64,000 nt of DNA from Magnolia sinica (taxonomy: Eukaryota > Streptophyta > Magnoliopsida > Magnoliales > Magnoliaceae). Shown here piece after piece: positions 11,701 through 26,700 of the stretch. The stretch covers positions 28,666,001 through 28,730,000 of the forward strand of contig NC_080574.1 of the NCBI RefSeq assembly GCF_029962835.1, read 5' to 3'. The notes under the pieces are model-generated. The model was not told the DNA's origin. It was given only the letters and a program-made list of their open reading frames with translations, and made no database searches. Numbering within the stretch: position 1 is the first letter of the stretch; each line of letters starts with the position of its first letter. The position numbers were made by a program, and so were the translations under genes.

Positions 11701-14700
11701 GTTTAGTAATTTTAGCAATTGCTCCATGTTTAGCGTAGGGTGCAAGCCAAACCATGACCCGTACGTATGGGCATTCACTTGCTGACTTCACCTAAGGACT
11801 TTCTAGGACGACTATATGTAACTAAATAGGACTAAATGATCCTATAAGACTATAGGAGGGAAACTACGCAGTGCTACTAAAATCCAGCAACATAGTTGTT
11901 AAAATAAGGGAATAATAGAAAGTTACAGCAATGTGAATTGCTAACTTCCTGCTAACAGAAATTTCAGCAATCGATATCAGGGACTACGAGCTTCTAACAA
12001 CTATATGTGATGAACTGGATGCATGAAGGACTCAAACAAACTAACCCTAAACATGTAATGTATTCCCCTATAAGAACCTTATGCTTTGATACCAAATTTG
12101 ATGTAGGACATGAAATTTAAACATGTTATGCAAGATCTTAGGCTTAGATCATACTAATTCAGAAACAATCATATGATAATTCCACATCCAAACAAAAGCT
12201 CAAACATTCAAGCAAGGGGAATCTGTGCGGGTCCAGGCCTACACCGGCTACACCGGCTAGGACTGGATTAATAAAATTATGGACCAAACGATACTCAAAG
12301 GGAAATAGAAATCACTCACACATGCACAACAATCAATTCCTAATTCAAGGGATGCACCAATTTCAATTCAAGGAACCCTATGGTGAGAAAAGGGGCAAGT
12401 AAATTAAGGATAATGCAATCTAGGGTTAGAGTTTATGAAAATGGAAAAACAAGAAGAAGACCTGAACCAAAGACAACTCCCGCGTGCGGACTGCGGCCCG
12501 GGCCTGACGCACATGCGCAGGGGGGCTGGCCGCACGTGCGATGGGGGCTTGAATCCCCAAACAGCTTCCTTGACCCTAGTCGGCCATGGGGACTTCCAAC
12601 CCTCCAAAGCTCGTAGCGATCCGACGTACGGTCGGGGCGTGGTACTTCGTCGAAGTTTCAGCCCTCATGTAAGGCTAGATTCTGGAACTAGCTGTAGGAA
12701 AGAGAACGGCTGCAAAAACAGATAGATTTGAAGCAAAGATGACTGTAGAAGGTGAGAGATATGGATGGAAGAAGATGGGGGCGGATTGTGATAGACGTGG
12801 TTTCGCACCACAGTAGTTAGCCTTTCGAAAAGGGAGAGCTTCATACCCACTTTGAATTTTTCCACAACTCGAAAACTCAGAGAGTAGAAAAAAACACGCA
12901 AGAATTTTTATTCAACTTCAATGAATCAAAAGAACTACAATGGGTGCCTGTTTATAGGAAAACCCTATACTCTAAAACTCGCGCCATGTGCGCAACCTAT
13001 TACTTGGCGATTAAGTTAACCAAAATAAAAACTAACCAAAGAAATCTAAAGCGTTCATAATATTTTAAATAACATAAATAATCAAAACCTAAAATATGAA
13101 CTTAATCTTGACTAGTGGGCTACGATCATGAGATCCCATGATGGGCTTTACTTGACTATCGGGCCTACTCTTTTGAACCAAAACTCCGTCTTCTAAGTAA
13201 GAGGCCCTCTCTGGACGTCGTCATCGAGCCAGATTGATGGTGGGGCTCTCCTTCTCTTTGCGTACGTGCGTAGGGGGGGGTAGCGTGCGTGCGCGTGATG
13301 TCCCCATCAGAAGTTAGGATCTAAGAAGAAAAATGAGCGTCTAGAGCTTGATAAGCCAACTGTAGATCTCTTGAATTCAATATTGAAGCAAAATATTATT
13401 CGGTTCTTTCTAACATTTTGTTTTTCATGTCAACATGGCTTTGAGCCTAAGACTTGTAGCTCACATTTTTCTTAAGCAATTTGAGAAACATTGGACACAC
13501 ATTCGATCAGGCTTTGTTCCTATTTTAAGGGGGTTGTTCACTAGACGGTATCTCTTTATTTGAACTTTCATCTTGCAGACCACATCTTTATCAAACTGAA
13601 ATGATAGGGCTTTATGTGTTCCTGATGTTGTCATATGTGATTGCATATGCGAATTTGGACAGTTGGACTGCATATGTCATGATGGCATATGTGTTTTTTA
13701 AAAAACTGTTGGCACTTATTATGCGATTGCATAAGGACAAATTTATTTATTTTTTCATCTCTATCCCTTTCTGCCTATAAATATGCACCCCGACCCCCAT
13801 TTTTGTTTATTACTCTAATATACAATCTCTTGTTCTCTCTCTTTCTCTTGTAAACTCTTATCTCATTCAATAATCAATTCAAGAGCAGAGGTTCTTTTAA
13901 GTTTCAACTTTCAAGATTCAAGGAATCAAGAATCAAGAGTTTAGGACTCCTCACTCTCTCACTCATTCTTTCTTAACTTTCTTAGTCTCTTACACTCTCT
14001 CTCTCTCTCGTGTATTCTCTCATAATCTCATTCTCTCATAACTCATAAGTCATAAACTCAATAATCTCTTTCAAGTTTAATTGTTTTTGTTACAGGAATC
14101 AAGTCTCTCATGTCTCACTCTTTCAAGGTTCCAAGGAATCAAGTTCAAGAGTCCAAGATTCTCATTCTTTGAAGAATCAACAATCATGACTCAGGAGATT
14201 CAAGAGTACTCTCACTCGTTCAAGTTACAAGTATAACCTTGCAAGTTTACAATACAAGGCTAGAACTCCTTTTAAGTTAAAAGGGTAAGCCCCCCCCCCT
14301 CTCTTCAAGTGCACAACTATAAGACTAGTAGAGAACTAGACTCTTTATCTCTTTTTATCTCTCTCCTACAAGTGTACCACTATAAGACTAGAATTAGACT
14401 CTCTCTTACAAGTGTACAACTATAAGACTAGACTTAGACTCTTTCTCTTTCAAGTGTACAACTGTAAGGCTAGAATTAGACTCTCTCTCTCCCCCTTACA
14501 AGTGTACAACTATAAGACGAGAATTAGACCCTCACTCTGCCTCCTCTACAAGTGTTCGACTATAAGACTTGAACTAGAGTTCTGTTCCCAATCCTCTTCT
14601 TTGAAACCCAAGTCTAATGACTTAAGTTGGAAGTACGACCACTATTGTAGTGCCACCGAAAAGGCCTACATAGTGTGTGAGCTTTGTGGGTTTGTAAGTT

Positions 14701-17700
14701 CCGGTAGCATTGGATGACACAAGCAACAACTTGCACACATGCTATCATCAAATGCAACGGTATGTCCCCATGTTACTTCAGAGGTTCGAAAGGAAATTAT
14801 GGAGTACTTAGAGAAACATGCTAGAAAAAGGCATGATGATGTGTTTTTTAAAGAAGAGTTTATGGAATAAGAAGAAGCATTTGAACATATTGAAGTGGAT
14901 GTTGATGCGGATGATCACGTTACCCCTATGTTAACAGAGTGTTGTAGATCAGCAGTACCCAAAAGATCTCGTGGACATGTGCCATTAGATAGGTGGTGTA
15001 GACCACATCCGGGACATGGTTAACTAAAAGGGTAAAGGATCCACCCGCAACACTAGAAAGCCATTATAAACATAAAGGTATGAAAATTACAATCCAATAT
15101 ATTGCTAAATGGTTATACCAAGCTAGTGTTGTTTCAACACTCGTTAAATTGAAGAGCTTCAAAGTAATGGTTGGAGCTTTATTGCCTCCTGGACTACAAC
15201 CTCCTCTATATTATGAAGTTAGGGAGACATGCCTAACAATAAAAGTTGAGTTTAATAGAAGCTTTATTGTTGAATACAAAGGGGCATGGAAAATGGTTAA
15301 TGGACAAACTGACAGAACCGGCCGGGCACTGATTACTTTTTCGTGAATTGTTCGATTGAGACTATGTTTTTGAAGTTTGTGGATTCATCGGCCCATTTCC
15401 ACAAGGCCAAATATATGTTTAAATTATTAAATAGTGTAGTTGATGCAATATGTGAAGATTATGTTGTCCAAGTTATAATGGACAATGTAAACTCCTATGT
15501 AGCTGTTAGTTGCTTTTTTATGAAGAAGCAATGCCATTTCTTTTGGACTTCATGTGTGACACGTTGTATAGATTTAATTAATATATAAGTAGGTTACATA
15601 TTAAAGTTATATATAGGGCTACAAGAATAACTATATTTATGTACAAACAATGCTTGTTTCCATAATATAAAAAATGGTTGTAATTTGCTTTGTCCCATTG
15701 TCACTTGATTTGCAATATCATCTTTAGCACTACAAAGCTAATATGCAAAATAATAAAAAAAGCTTAGAAGTTTTTTAGTGTCAGCTGATTGGAATAATAG
15801 GTGTTGGTCAAAGAAGGCCGTAAAAAAAGTTAGTCCAACAAATCATTCATTCGCAGTCATTCTGGAATCTAGACCCAAGTATTAAGGGCATTAAGATCTT
15901 CATAATTCTTATTAGGTGTGTTAAGATTGGTTGACAATGATGACAAGCCAATAATGGTATACATTTACGATGCAATAGAGTGGTTGGATTAAAAAAATTA
16001 TGGAACACTTTAATTATAATAAACGTGATTATAACCTTTATTATATATAATAGATGAACGATGGAGCAACCAAATGTTATCTCGTTTGTATTCAGCTTCT
16101 TACATCCTTAATTCTGCCGTATTCTTTGCTTTTGCTGATCAAAGTGAGACAAAAGTGACACATATGGTGGGATTTCTTGATGCTTTGGAGAGTGATTATA
16201 GAAATGGATGAACATAATAGGATATTTGGATTTCTACTTGAAGAGCGCAATGATTTTCTCAAAGGACATGGCCATTCGGCATAGAATTATGAAATTTTCT
16301 AGTCAATATAAAAATCTTTGAGAGTTACTAAGAATAATTTGTTTTTACAAAATACAAAGTTTAACTTACTTGTAATTGTTATTTAAATAGTTGACTAGTG
16401 GGGAATGTATGTAGTGGACCCAAACAGGAAGGATCCGAAGTTGGCCATCAAAATTCTTGGCTTCATATGTTTTGCAAGCGGTTGTTAGTACAATTGGAGT
16501 ACGTTTGAGGTTGTAAGATTTTCAATTCACTTTTCAAATGTTTTTTTTTAGAGTTAATATTAGAAGCATCTAAAGTTATCACTAATTCATTTATAATCCG
16601 AATTCTATACTGATTCATATCCTAAAAAGGAACTGTCTTGAATAAAAGAAGCTAAATGATCCCATACAACCAAAAGCTATGGGAACAATTCCGGGTTGGG
16701 TGAGCAAAGTCCAATTTCCATGATCTCATTTGCTAGATGATTTGGAGGTAGGCATTGAGTGGCTTGTAGAGATAGATGGCTCAGTCTTTGCAGGTGAGGA
16801 ACTAACTTGGGTTTAAGTAGAAGATGCCACATTTGGATTGACTCTTGGAGAAAGTTTTTAGTCAGGGTCGAGAAGACGGGGGCGGGCTTAGTAGCAGTCA
16901 ATGCTAAGAAGAAGACAAGATAGAGGAGATCCAAGAATACCATTATCAACTATTAGATTCGAATGAGCAACTGGTGGGAACCGATGGTGAAGAAATAGAA
17001 GTGTAAGTACACGTCGAAGAAGCAAATGACGACAATGATGTTGGGGATGATGATGCCAGTGATGGTATAGATGTTCCACAGTGGATTAGGGACCAATCTG
17101 CGTAGCCTATTTTGAATTCTTGAAATTTGAATTTGTGTAATGTATTACTACAATAAAATTTCAGAATTTCAATGTTTTTTTTCATGTTTTCGATTGTATG
17201 TCTGATTGTATTTATTTGAGTATTTGCTAGTTCTTTAGTTGAGTTGTTTAAACTTATAATCTCTAATAGTCTATTATATAAAACTAATATTAATGAATAT
17301 TAATAAAATATAACAAAATATTAATGAAATAGGTAAAAAAACAATTCCTCCTTACAATTGTAGTATTTATAATTTTCTTTTACATATTTTTCATTTTTGG
17401 ATTTTCCTGTTTTTTTAAGTATTTTTATGATTTTTTTCTTTTAAAAAAAGAAGTTTAGGGGGCTGTGTGATTGCTTATGTGATTATGCAATTGCATAAGC
17501 GCATAGCCCCCCTGGTTGCACAAGATCACTTGTGCGATTTGACAAAATTGTGTGTTCCTCTTATCAATTGTCACATAAATGACTCCTAACAAAAAGAGAA
17601 AAAAAGAGAGGGAGTAACAGGATGGTGCGAGGCCACCTCAATATTCTCAACATGCTCCTGTCTCGGCAACGAGTACCATGCATTAACCCAGCTGGCCAAG

Positions 17701-20700
17701 AGACTGACCTTCATCAAAAGGAAATAATGCTACACTTAACTCTTAAAATTGAACACAACTTCTTAAATCTGGCCGATTCAAAAAATTCCTACCATGAACT
17801 TGATGTTCAAATTTGAAACAAACTCCATTAGGGAAGGAAACACTAGGGCAGATTCTAGTTCAAGTGGGAGTCTTGAAACTAGTGTTAAAATTCGCAGATA
17901 CTCTGGATGTTGCCTCTCTCAATCTCTGTGTATCATTTAATTAAATTTTGATCTCATAGATTAAAAAAGCTTTCTAGATTACCAAAACATCTAATTCCTG
18001 TCAAAACTATGCATGTTATTGATTTAGTTATAACTTACTCAAAATCCTGTCCATTTTGTGTGATCTTTGGCCCGTTGAAGGTAACTCAATAGAGCTTTCG
18101 TGAGACCAATTTCATATTGTCCAGATACCGTCTGGTACCTAAAAATCAGCTGGAGCCGTTTATGATGTGAATCGGTTTGATCCAGAATTCCTTTATTACT
18201 GATGCAAGATAGTATGTAGATGTAGAGACTATAGATTCCCATGACTGCATGTTATATGTGCATAAAATTGAATATTCAACAACTGTGTTGCGAAGTCTAA
18301 CAACTGTTTGGGAGTCTCACCAGAAACAATTTGCAAGATAGAACGGATAGTCCAGATATGGGGTTGCTAGCCGAAGAACTGTTTTGTCCTATAAAAAACA
18401 ATCTTCAAGGTGTAATCAGTCCAACGATATAGAAGAATCCCTCTTTTAAATTGTCTTCCTTTAGGGAAGTATGGAAATCTTTATTTCATTCATTCAGCTA
18501 TACATAAAAGAGTCTCTTACTTGTATATTATGCTTTTTTTCCCCCTCACAAAATAAACCCTGTTCTATAACCATTATTTAACAAAACACTCTTAATGACT
18601 AAAATATCCTTATTGCTAAACAACTCACAACTCACTCGGTTTGTTTGAAAGCTAACTGGAAAGGCTTTTTTTTTTTTTTTTTGATAAGCAACTCAATAGC
18701 CATGCTTTTATGCGACATTATGTTGGGCAATCAAGGACATAGTGAAAAATCTTGTTCTCGGAGGTTTCTAGGCATGGGAAGTTCTCAGGAGATTTCCAGA
18801 TTTTGACATTTTTCTCACAATATTAGGAAAATATTTGGAAATAAAACGTTAGAAAATATTTGCAATATATTAATAAACAACTTTAAAATTTAAAATACAG
18901 GCAAACATGAATTAATTTTAAAATTTAAATATATTTTGTTAAAATTTCCATAATTTTCAGATAAAATTGTGGAAATTTAGAATTGCCAAGTTTTGAATGT
19001 CTCATGATGTTGTCTTGATTGTTTCATGAATTTTTTATGACATCCTCGCGAGTTTTTAAAAATCTTGGTGAGATTTGTCACAATGGTCAAGGAACAACAT
19101 ATTTATAGGATGAGTATAGTTGAAATGAGGATGTTGAGGTGGATCAGTGGCAAGCCGAGGAAGGATAGAATTAGAAATAAACACATCCTATAATTTGATG
19201 AAGGAAATTGAACTTAGATGGTTTGTTCATGTGCAACCGAGTAGGGGTGCAAGAGTACAATTACACATACTGTGTTGCTCAAGGTGTCCCGTATCGGTAT
19301 CGGTTGGCGTAACGGTGACCTCCAAAACCGATACGGATACGGGGGCGTAACGGCGCAAAATTTTTTTTTTTGCCAAAAAAATATGAAAAAATATGGATTA
19401 AATCCGGAATATTCTAAGCATTCCAAATATGCATTCATTTATAAATTGGAACATGTTTATGGTGGTGTAACGGTCCACTCTTTAGTGAGAAGTTGTATCG
19501 GACTGTCTGATGAATTTATGAACCAGATAACCTGAATTTGACTACAAATTTCATATATTTAATTTTCTAACTATCTACTATCAATGATAGATATATTAGA
19601 ATGAATGTAATATGAAAATATCTTACATTTAGGTGTTTGCAATTATTTTTGAGGGCCAAAATTCATGCGTAAATAGAAAAAAAATATAAAATGGCACCCC
19701 AAATATGTAAAATGCACATTAACATGTTCTACTATGATTAACACATCATATGGCATCATTAAAACAGCAAAAGAATCATTAAAAAATGATTTTTCGAATT
19801 TTCAAAAAAAGGGCCGAAATAAATGCGTAAATAGAAAAAAATAAAAAATATATATAAAATGGCACCCCAAATATGTAAAATGCACATTAACATGTTCTAC
19901 TATGATTAACACATCATATGGCATCATTAAAACAGCAAAAGAATCATTAAAAAATGATTTTTCGAATTTTCAAAAAAAGGGCCGAAATAAATGCGTAAAT
20001 AGAAAAAAATATTAAAAAAATATAAAATGGCACCCCAAATCTGTAAAATGCATATTAACATGTTCTACTATGATTAACACATCATATGGCATCATTAAAA
20101 CAGCTAAAGAATCATTAAAAAATGATTTTTCGAATTTTCAAAAAAAGGGCCAAAATAAATGCGTAAATAGAAAAAAATATATAAAATATATAAAATGGAA
20201 CCCCAAATCTGTAAAATGCACATTAACATGTTCTACTATGATTAACACATCATATGACATCATTAAAACAGCAAAAGAATCATTTAAAAATGGTTTTTCG
20301 AATTTTCAAAAAAAGGGCCAAAATAAATGCGTAAATAGAAAAAAATATTAAAAAAATATAAAATGGCACTCCAAATCTGTAAAATGCACATTAACATGTT
20401 CTACTATGATTAATACATCAAATGGCATGATTAAAACAGCAAAACAACCATTAAAAACGGATTTTTCGAATTTTAAAAAAAGGGGCCAAAATTCATGCGT
20501 AAATAGAAAAAAATATTAAAAAATTATTAAATGGCACCCCAAATCTGTAAAATGCACATTAACATGTTCTACTATGATTAACACATCATATGACATCATT
20601 AAAACAGCAAAATATATTAAAAAAAGTATAAATACCTATTTTTGACGAATTTCTGAAAAATGGCCCACCGAGCTTTGATTCAAAAAAATCTATAATATAA

Positions 20701-23700
20701 TGTGTTTTTCTATCAAACACCTAGCTAAGGTTGGTCGAAATTAGTAGTAGAAGGAGTTAGAAACAGTTTGGAAGCAAGAGGTTTCAAAAAAACAGCAAAA
20801 ACAGAGCTTTTAAAAAAAAAAAAAAAGTTACTGTTTCGGGCCCGTTACGCCCGTATCGGCCGATACGGGTACAAAAAATCGAATCGGCCGTTTCGGCCCC
20901 GAAACGGGTAACGGTTCGTACCGTTACCGTTACGTATCGGCCGATACGGCCGATACGTAACCGATTTGGCATACCAACTGTTGCTTAAAAAACACGAGCA
21001 TGGGACCACACAAGATATGGTCAGATAGAACTTGTTTGTGTTATTTTGTACCATCTTTTCTATCACCATAGCCTTCTATACCATAAACATTGAGAACATT
21101 GATTACTTGTATCCAATGTTTTAAATAGTGTTGTAGCATATGTTTTCTATGTAGTGTACTTACATAGCTCAAATCCTATATAATGTATGCTATACAGGTT
21201 GTAGCATAACTAACACATGATGTAGTATGTAGCTAATGTAGCGTATGCTACTTAGTATATTGAATTATTTTGATTTTTTTTTTTCCTACCTTGTTTGTTC
21301 AACATGCACTTGAAAATGGTGTTGACTCATCCTCCTCACGCTTTGGAGTAAAGTATAGCTATCTAGACCATCCAAATTGTGGGTCCTATTGTCAATGGAG
21401 CATATCTCTATGTACACCTATTAGACAATCTTAACCATCTACATAGGGGCCTCTAAGTGTACGTGGTGTAGGACTACCTAATCCAACCCTAAATGAATGT
21501 GGAATTTAAAAGGGGTAGATTTATGCAAGCATTAACAATAAAAATTTAGCACTATACATCATGAAACAAGAATGAACTGAGGAAAATTCAGCAATGATCA
21601 CGATCATCCATCACAAACACGTTGTATTGAAACATTAAAATCTGAATTTAGTTGGATCTGGCGAAAGATCGGACTTTCGTCTCGCAATGGGTTCGTTCGA
21701 CGATTCAAGTGGATTTTCTAATCCAGGAAATATGAATTTTCTAGATTGGAAAATTTGAAAAATTCAAAAAAATATATGGTTCTTTGATTATAGTTCAATT
21801 CTAGGGCCTTGGGTGATAGGAGTTGAAGAAGATCAAAATATGAGGATAATGGTCTTCCAAGATATAATGATTTGGATTGAAAGGAAAAGGGATCGACTTC
21901 TAATCTAGAGAATTTAGAAGAAAAAGGAGAGAAGGAGAAGACGAGAAATCACTTCCCTGGGCCTCACGCTTTCTTTCAATCATCGAAAGTCGAAGACGGA
22001 ATTGTCCGGCCTTGAAGAAGTAAAAACTCTCATTTTCATAAACATAACATAGCATTACCTTTGAGATTTAGGGCAAAACACTCTTATAAATTCGAAATTA
22101 CATTAAATGACCAAAATACCCTTACTAAAGAAAGTTAAAAAAAAGAAATTCGCACAAAACTGTGTATGTACTGTCTCATAACTCATAAATAAAATGTGCA
22201 TAAAATAAACTCAAATCCAAGATGCGCAATGAAGGTGGGCCGCGATGATTAAACGGTCCGATCACTCCATCCTCGCTATCCAACGGTCCAAATGTCTCCT
22301 CCAAGCAACTTACACGTCATAAACATGTGTAAGGTCTTCAACATTCGGAGACCCAACCCGTACCCGTCATCTAACCACATTGACATGGGTAACACATAAC
22401 TCCTACGTTGATGTACTTTGAATGGTTCGATGTTTACATCAGTATGGCTTAAGAGTTATGAGCTTTAGATGGTGTAAAATGAAAATTGAGGTACCACTTA
22501 TGAAATGAAAAGGTTTACCTCTTTCAAACTTCTCCTTTGTATGGGCTCCAATACCTGTGAAACTTTAGCCATAGAAGAATATTCTCATAGAGCCGATCAA
22601 TCCCCTAGATTTTTGTCTCCAACAATTTTCAACCTGTATTTGTCATCTAACCACATTGACATGGGTAACACACACCTCCTGCGTTGATGTACTTTAAATG
22701 GTTCGATGTCTGCATCAGTATGGCTGAAGAGTTATGAGCTTCAGATGGTGTAAAATGAAAATTGAGGTACCACTTATGAAATGAAAATGTTTACCTCTTT
22801 CAAAACCCTAACACTGGACCGCAAATACCCCCTTCGGCCTAAAATACACATTTTTGATTCTCTCATTCTAGAGAATTGTTGGAGACAAAAAACTAGGGGA
22901 TTGATCGGCTTTGTGAGAATATTCTTCTATGGCTAAAGTTTCACAGGTATTGGAGCCCATACAAAGGAGAAGTTTGAGATTTACCCCATTTCAAGTTTGT
23001 ACAGTCGTGGAGCTGATGATTTGCATTTTTTGGTTGATTTAAAGCTAGTTACAACTTACAAGTATATCTCTTAATTTTTATCTTAGTTAATAAGTTTTAT
23101 TTTATTTTGATTGATTTAATATTCATTTAGGGTTATTTTGACTTTGATTTTAATAATTTTTTTTTCCCATTTTTTGGGAGGCCAGTTCCATGCAACATTG
23201 TAGAATCTGCTTGTTTTGCAACCATTTGTTGCGTGGGGCCCATTGTTGTGTGTGTATGGTGTGGAATCCAACCTTTTCAGTCCATCATGTGGGCACCACT
23301 CTATAGCAGTGGTTCTTCAGTGGTTGTGCATTGTTTTTTATGGTGTTTAGTGTACAATTGATGATGGTGGTTGTCCATTGTTTTCTATTTTGTGGCCGTC
23401 CATTGTTTCTTTGGTTGATCCAGGTATCTAACTTGTACAGTCTAGCATGGTTGATCCAACCATCATGTGGGCCAGCACACTAAGGTTGATGGTAGTTGTC
23501 CATTGTTTTATGTGGTGTGACTTAGTTGATGATTTGATAAACCAAAAATTTGTTGAGGGTGGCTGATCGATTTATCGTGTTTTTTTCAATAAATTGCAAA
23601 AAGATTGTGCATATTTGTTAAATGTTATTCATTATCTATTATGTGTTGTGAATTTTTTATTTTTATTTTTCAATAAACTAAAAAGATGTGTCCCAATCAA

Positions 23701-26700
23701 GGTGTTCCGTAACGGTTACGATGGCCGTAACGACCACCATCATTACCTTTACGATACAAGGCATAACGGCTGTTACGGCCCCGTAATAGCTGTTATGATC
23801 TCTCTTTTTTATTTATCTGCCCCGTAATGTTGATTAAAGTATGAAAAACTTGTATATGTCCCATAATAGACCATTACGGGGCTATTATGGCCTTTATAAG
23901 GAACGTAACGTGCCGTTAATGGCAATTACGGCTCAATTTTTTCCATAACGATTGTTACAGCTGTTACGACCCCGTAATGTGTAACGGTTTCCGTCGTTAC
24001 CTTTTCGTAACGGCCTTTACGGCACACCATGGTCCCAATGGAAAGAGATTTTGCGTGGAATTATGTGGCTAATTGATGAGGACATCAGAACACCATTCAA
24101 GGTCTACTAGAGGAGGAGGAGATCATCACTGGTTTCCCTTTGGATGGATGTCTACTACGTGGGCCTGAGTGGACTATTTTGAAGTCCCTACATGCATTTG
24201 ATGAATATTTGAAGACCCTACAGAAGATGCATGTGGACTACATTCTCAAGGAGTCTAGACTGTTGGATCGAGTGCATGCATTGATCGGAACATTGGATCG
24301 TGCACGATGGATCACTGGACCGCTCTTGATTGTGGACCATCCCATTCCCCTGGAAGAATTTAGATTTATTTGTTTGAAGTAGTTTTGTCATTTATTTTAT
24401 TATATTTGGACTATTTTTTGTTTTACTTGAGATATGGGTTTTTTAATGTGAGTTCTTTTTCAAGAGGGTTTTTTTTTTTTTTTTTTTTTTTTGTTTTGTA
24501 AAAGTCTCTTTCTAACACTTCAAAAAAGAGCAGTTTTACGAAATTTCGAAGTTCCTCTTATTTCTTCATGCGATTTGGAGATTAGGTGTTGTGTGATTCT
24601 ATTCTTATTCAACGGAGGTGCGGGGCTTCCATCTATCATCTTCTATGAAACAATAGCATAAAAAGATGAAGTTTTTAAGAAAATACATCTCTTTGGATAG
24701 AAAAGGAAGAGAAAAAGAACTTATCTATGCTATTGTTTCATGAAATTTCGAAGTTCCTCTTATTTCTTCATGCGATTTGAGGTTTCTTCATGCGATTTGG
24801 AGATTAGGTGTTGTGTGATTCTATTCCTATTCAACAGAGGTGCGGGGCTTCCATCTATCATCTTCTCTCTTCTTTTCTATCCAAAGAGATGTATTTTCTC
24901 AAAAACTTCACATCTTTCTTCTTTTCTTCCCATTCAAGTCATTTTTTTCTTCAACTTTTCATCATCTAACTTCAACCTCAACTGAACCCAACCATTGAAG
25001 ACTCTAAAATCCTAGCCAATGGCCCATACGTGTGATTATATTGCTACATGTGCCAGCCTCTAAGCTGATCGTATGAATAATCCCTTGATTTCTCTTTGGT
25101 TCCTCCATCAAAACCCCTTGATTTTCGTTCCCTAAACCACCGATCCCCAATTTCCTATTTTCCCCAATTTCTAAAAACCCCAATTCCAAAAATCCTCAAA
25201 CCTTAGAATCTCAATTTCCCTAATTAACCTAAAACTCCAAACCTTCAACCACTTAAATCCAGGGTATCCCAAATCGGTTACGTATCGGCCGTAACGGCCG
25301 ATACGTAACGGTAACGGTGGGACCCGTTACGCGATACGGGGTTGAAACGGCCGTTATGGAATTCTGTGACCGTAACGGGCGTTACAGACCCGTAACGGCT
25401 GTTACGGGCCCTGAAAAAAAAAAAAAACAAAAAAAAAAACCTTACCTTTTTTTTCCTTTCTTTTCTTCTTCTTCTTCTCTTTCTTCTTCTTCTTCTTCTC
25501 GAGCAGCTGCGGCTGCTTCCTTTCTTCTTCTTCTTCTTCCTCTCTCTCTCACTCTCTCTCTGTCTCTCTCTCAATCTCTTCTTTCCCGTTTCCCTCTTTT
25601 TTTCTTTTCTTTCTTTCCCTCTTTTTTTCTTTTCGTTTCCCTCTCTTCGTTTTTTTTTAAATTTGCTGTAGCTGACTGCGGTACGTGTCACGCAAAGACG
25701 AGCGCTGACACTCCTCGAGCTCCGAGTTGTACGAACAATTCAAAGGAGATCAAAGTTATATGGGCTCCACGGTGATGTATTTATTACATCTACACCGTTC
25801 ACCTATTTTCAGAGATCATTTTAGAGCACTAGCTAAAAAATGAATTATATCCAGAGATCATCTGGACCACACCAAAAATAGCAACAGGGATAATGATTTT
25901 CACGGTTAAATAATTTAGGGCGCACGTAACGTTTATTTTCCATCCAATCATATCAGACCCGAGTGGGCCTCACCATAATGTATATATTTTATCCATATCG
26001 TCCATCCATTTTGCAACGTCATTTTAAGTCAGGATTCAAAAAATTAGTAATATCCAAATCTCAGGTGGACCACACCATAGGAAATAGTGGTTATAGAATG
26101 CTCACCATTAAAAATTTCCTAAAGTCCACTGTAATGTTTATTTTCAATCTAACCTGTTAATTGGGTCACATTGACGTGGATGAAGGGAAAACACCCATGT
26201 CAGCTTGATCTAAAACTTTTCTAGCCCTCAATAAATTTTTAATGGTGAACGTTTAATTATTATTGTTTCTTACGGTGCAATCCACCCGAGCTTTGGATGT
26301 GCCTCATTTTTGGGCTCATGCCCTAAAATTATTTGGCAAAATGGATGAATGGTGTAGATATAACACATTCATCACGGGTGGGGCCCAAAAAACTTTGACA
26401 CGTGTGCTGCACTTTACATCCGAGTCCCTCCTAATTCAAACCTTAAAAAATTGTACACGAAACATATATTAACTTGAAATTTGACAATTAAATTATGGAC
26501 TGCAATTGCTAACTCACAATGCCAAAATCAAATTATTTGAATAGTTTTAATTGTTAATTTATGAACTTTTATTTTTTAAAATAGGGCCTTTTGATTTTTT
26601 TTTTTTTTTTTTTATGATTCACTATCCAATAAATGTCCACCAATTTATAAGTGGGATAGTGACAATAAATGGCATGAATTTGAGGCTGATTTGGAGAATA

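Larger units (their letters stand above)
9079..13309 (-). mobile_element. Ty3/gypsy LTR retrotransposon, internally deleted
   Basis: The LTRs are 9079-10357 and 12099-13309. Both begin TGATG and end CATCA. The element is flanked by a perfect 5-bp duplication GAAGT (9074-9078 and 13310-13314). The sequence adjoining the right LTR reads TTGGTATCAAAGCA on the minus strand, a tRNA-Met-type primer site, so the element faces left. Minus-strand coding relics run from a gag-like segment (11545-11778), through a pol start '[17 protein letters not shown]' (about 11330-11400), directly into integrase C-terminal sequence ([16 protein letters not shown], about 11160-11235). Reverse transcriptase, RNase H and the integrase core are missing. 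LTRs differ by several percent plus indels, so it is not recent. Confidence 0.9.
13623..17550 (+). mobile_element. hAT DNA transposon, full length but dead (local family B)
   Basis: A perfect 8-bp target duplication TGTGTTCC flanks it (13615-13622 and 17551-17558). The ends read TGATGTTGTCATATG and, in reverse complement, CAATTTTGTCA. Both are variants of the CAATGTTGTCA terminus of the MITEs at 29683 and 37595. Subterminal DNA carries 'gattgcatatgcg' and 'gcaattgcataagcgc' motifs. Inside are a CT-rich leader with tandem repeats and a transposase relic. At 3.9 kb it has the size of an autonomous hAT element, and it is a candidate source for the family B MITEs in this intron. Confidence 0.85.

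Noticed and set aside
19660..20600. Regular repeats of about 165 bp that might suggest a CRISPR-like array or a protein repeat gene
   Set aside because: The units are directly abutting tandem repeats with no unique spacers, inside a transposon with hAT-like ends. The ORFs simply follow the repeat period.
25278..25775. ORFs of 137-152 codons with poly-Ser or poly-Arg/Lys
   Set aside because: Low-complexity translation of a pyrimidine tract inside a transposon.
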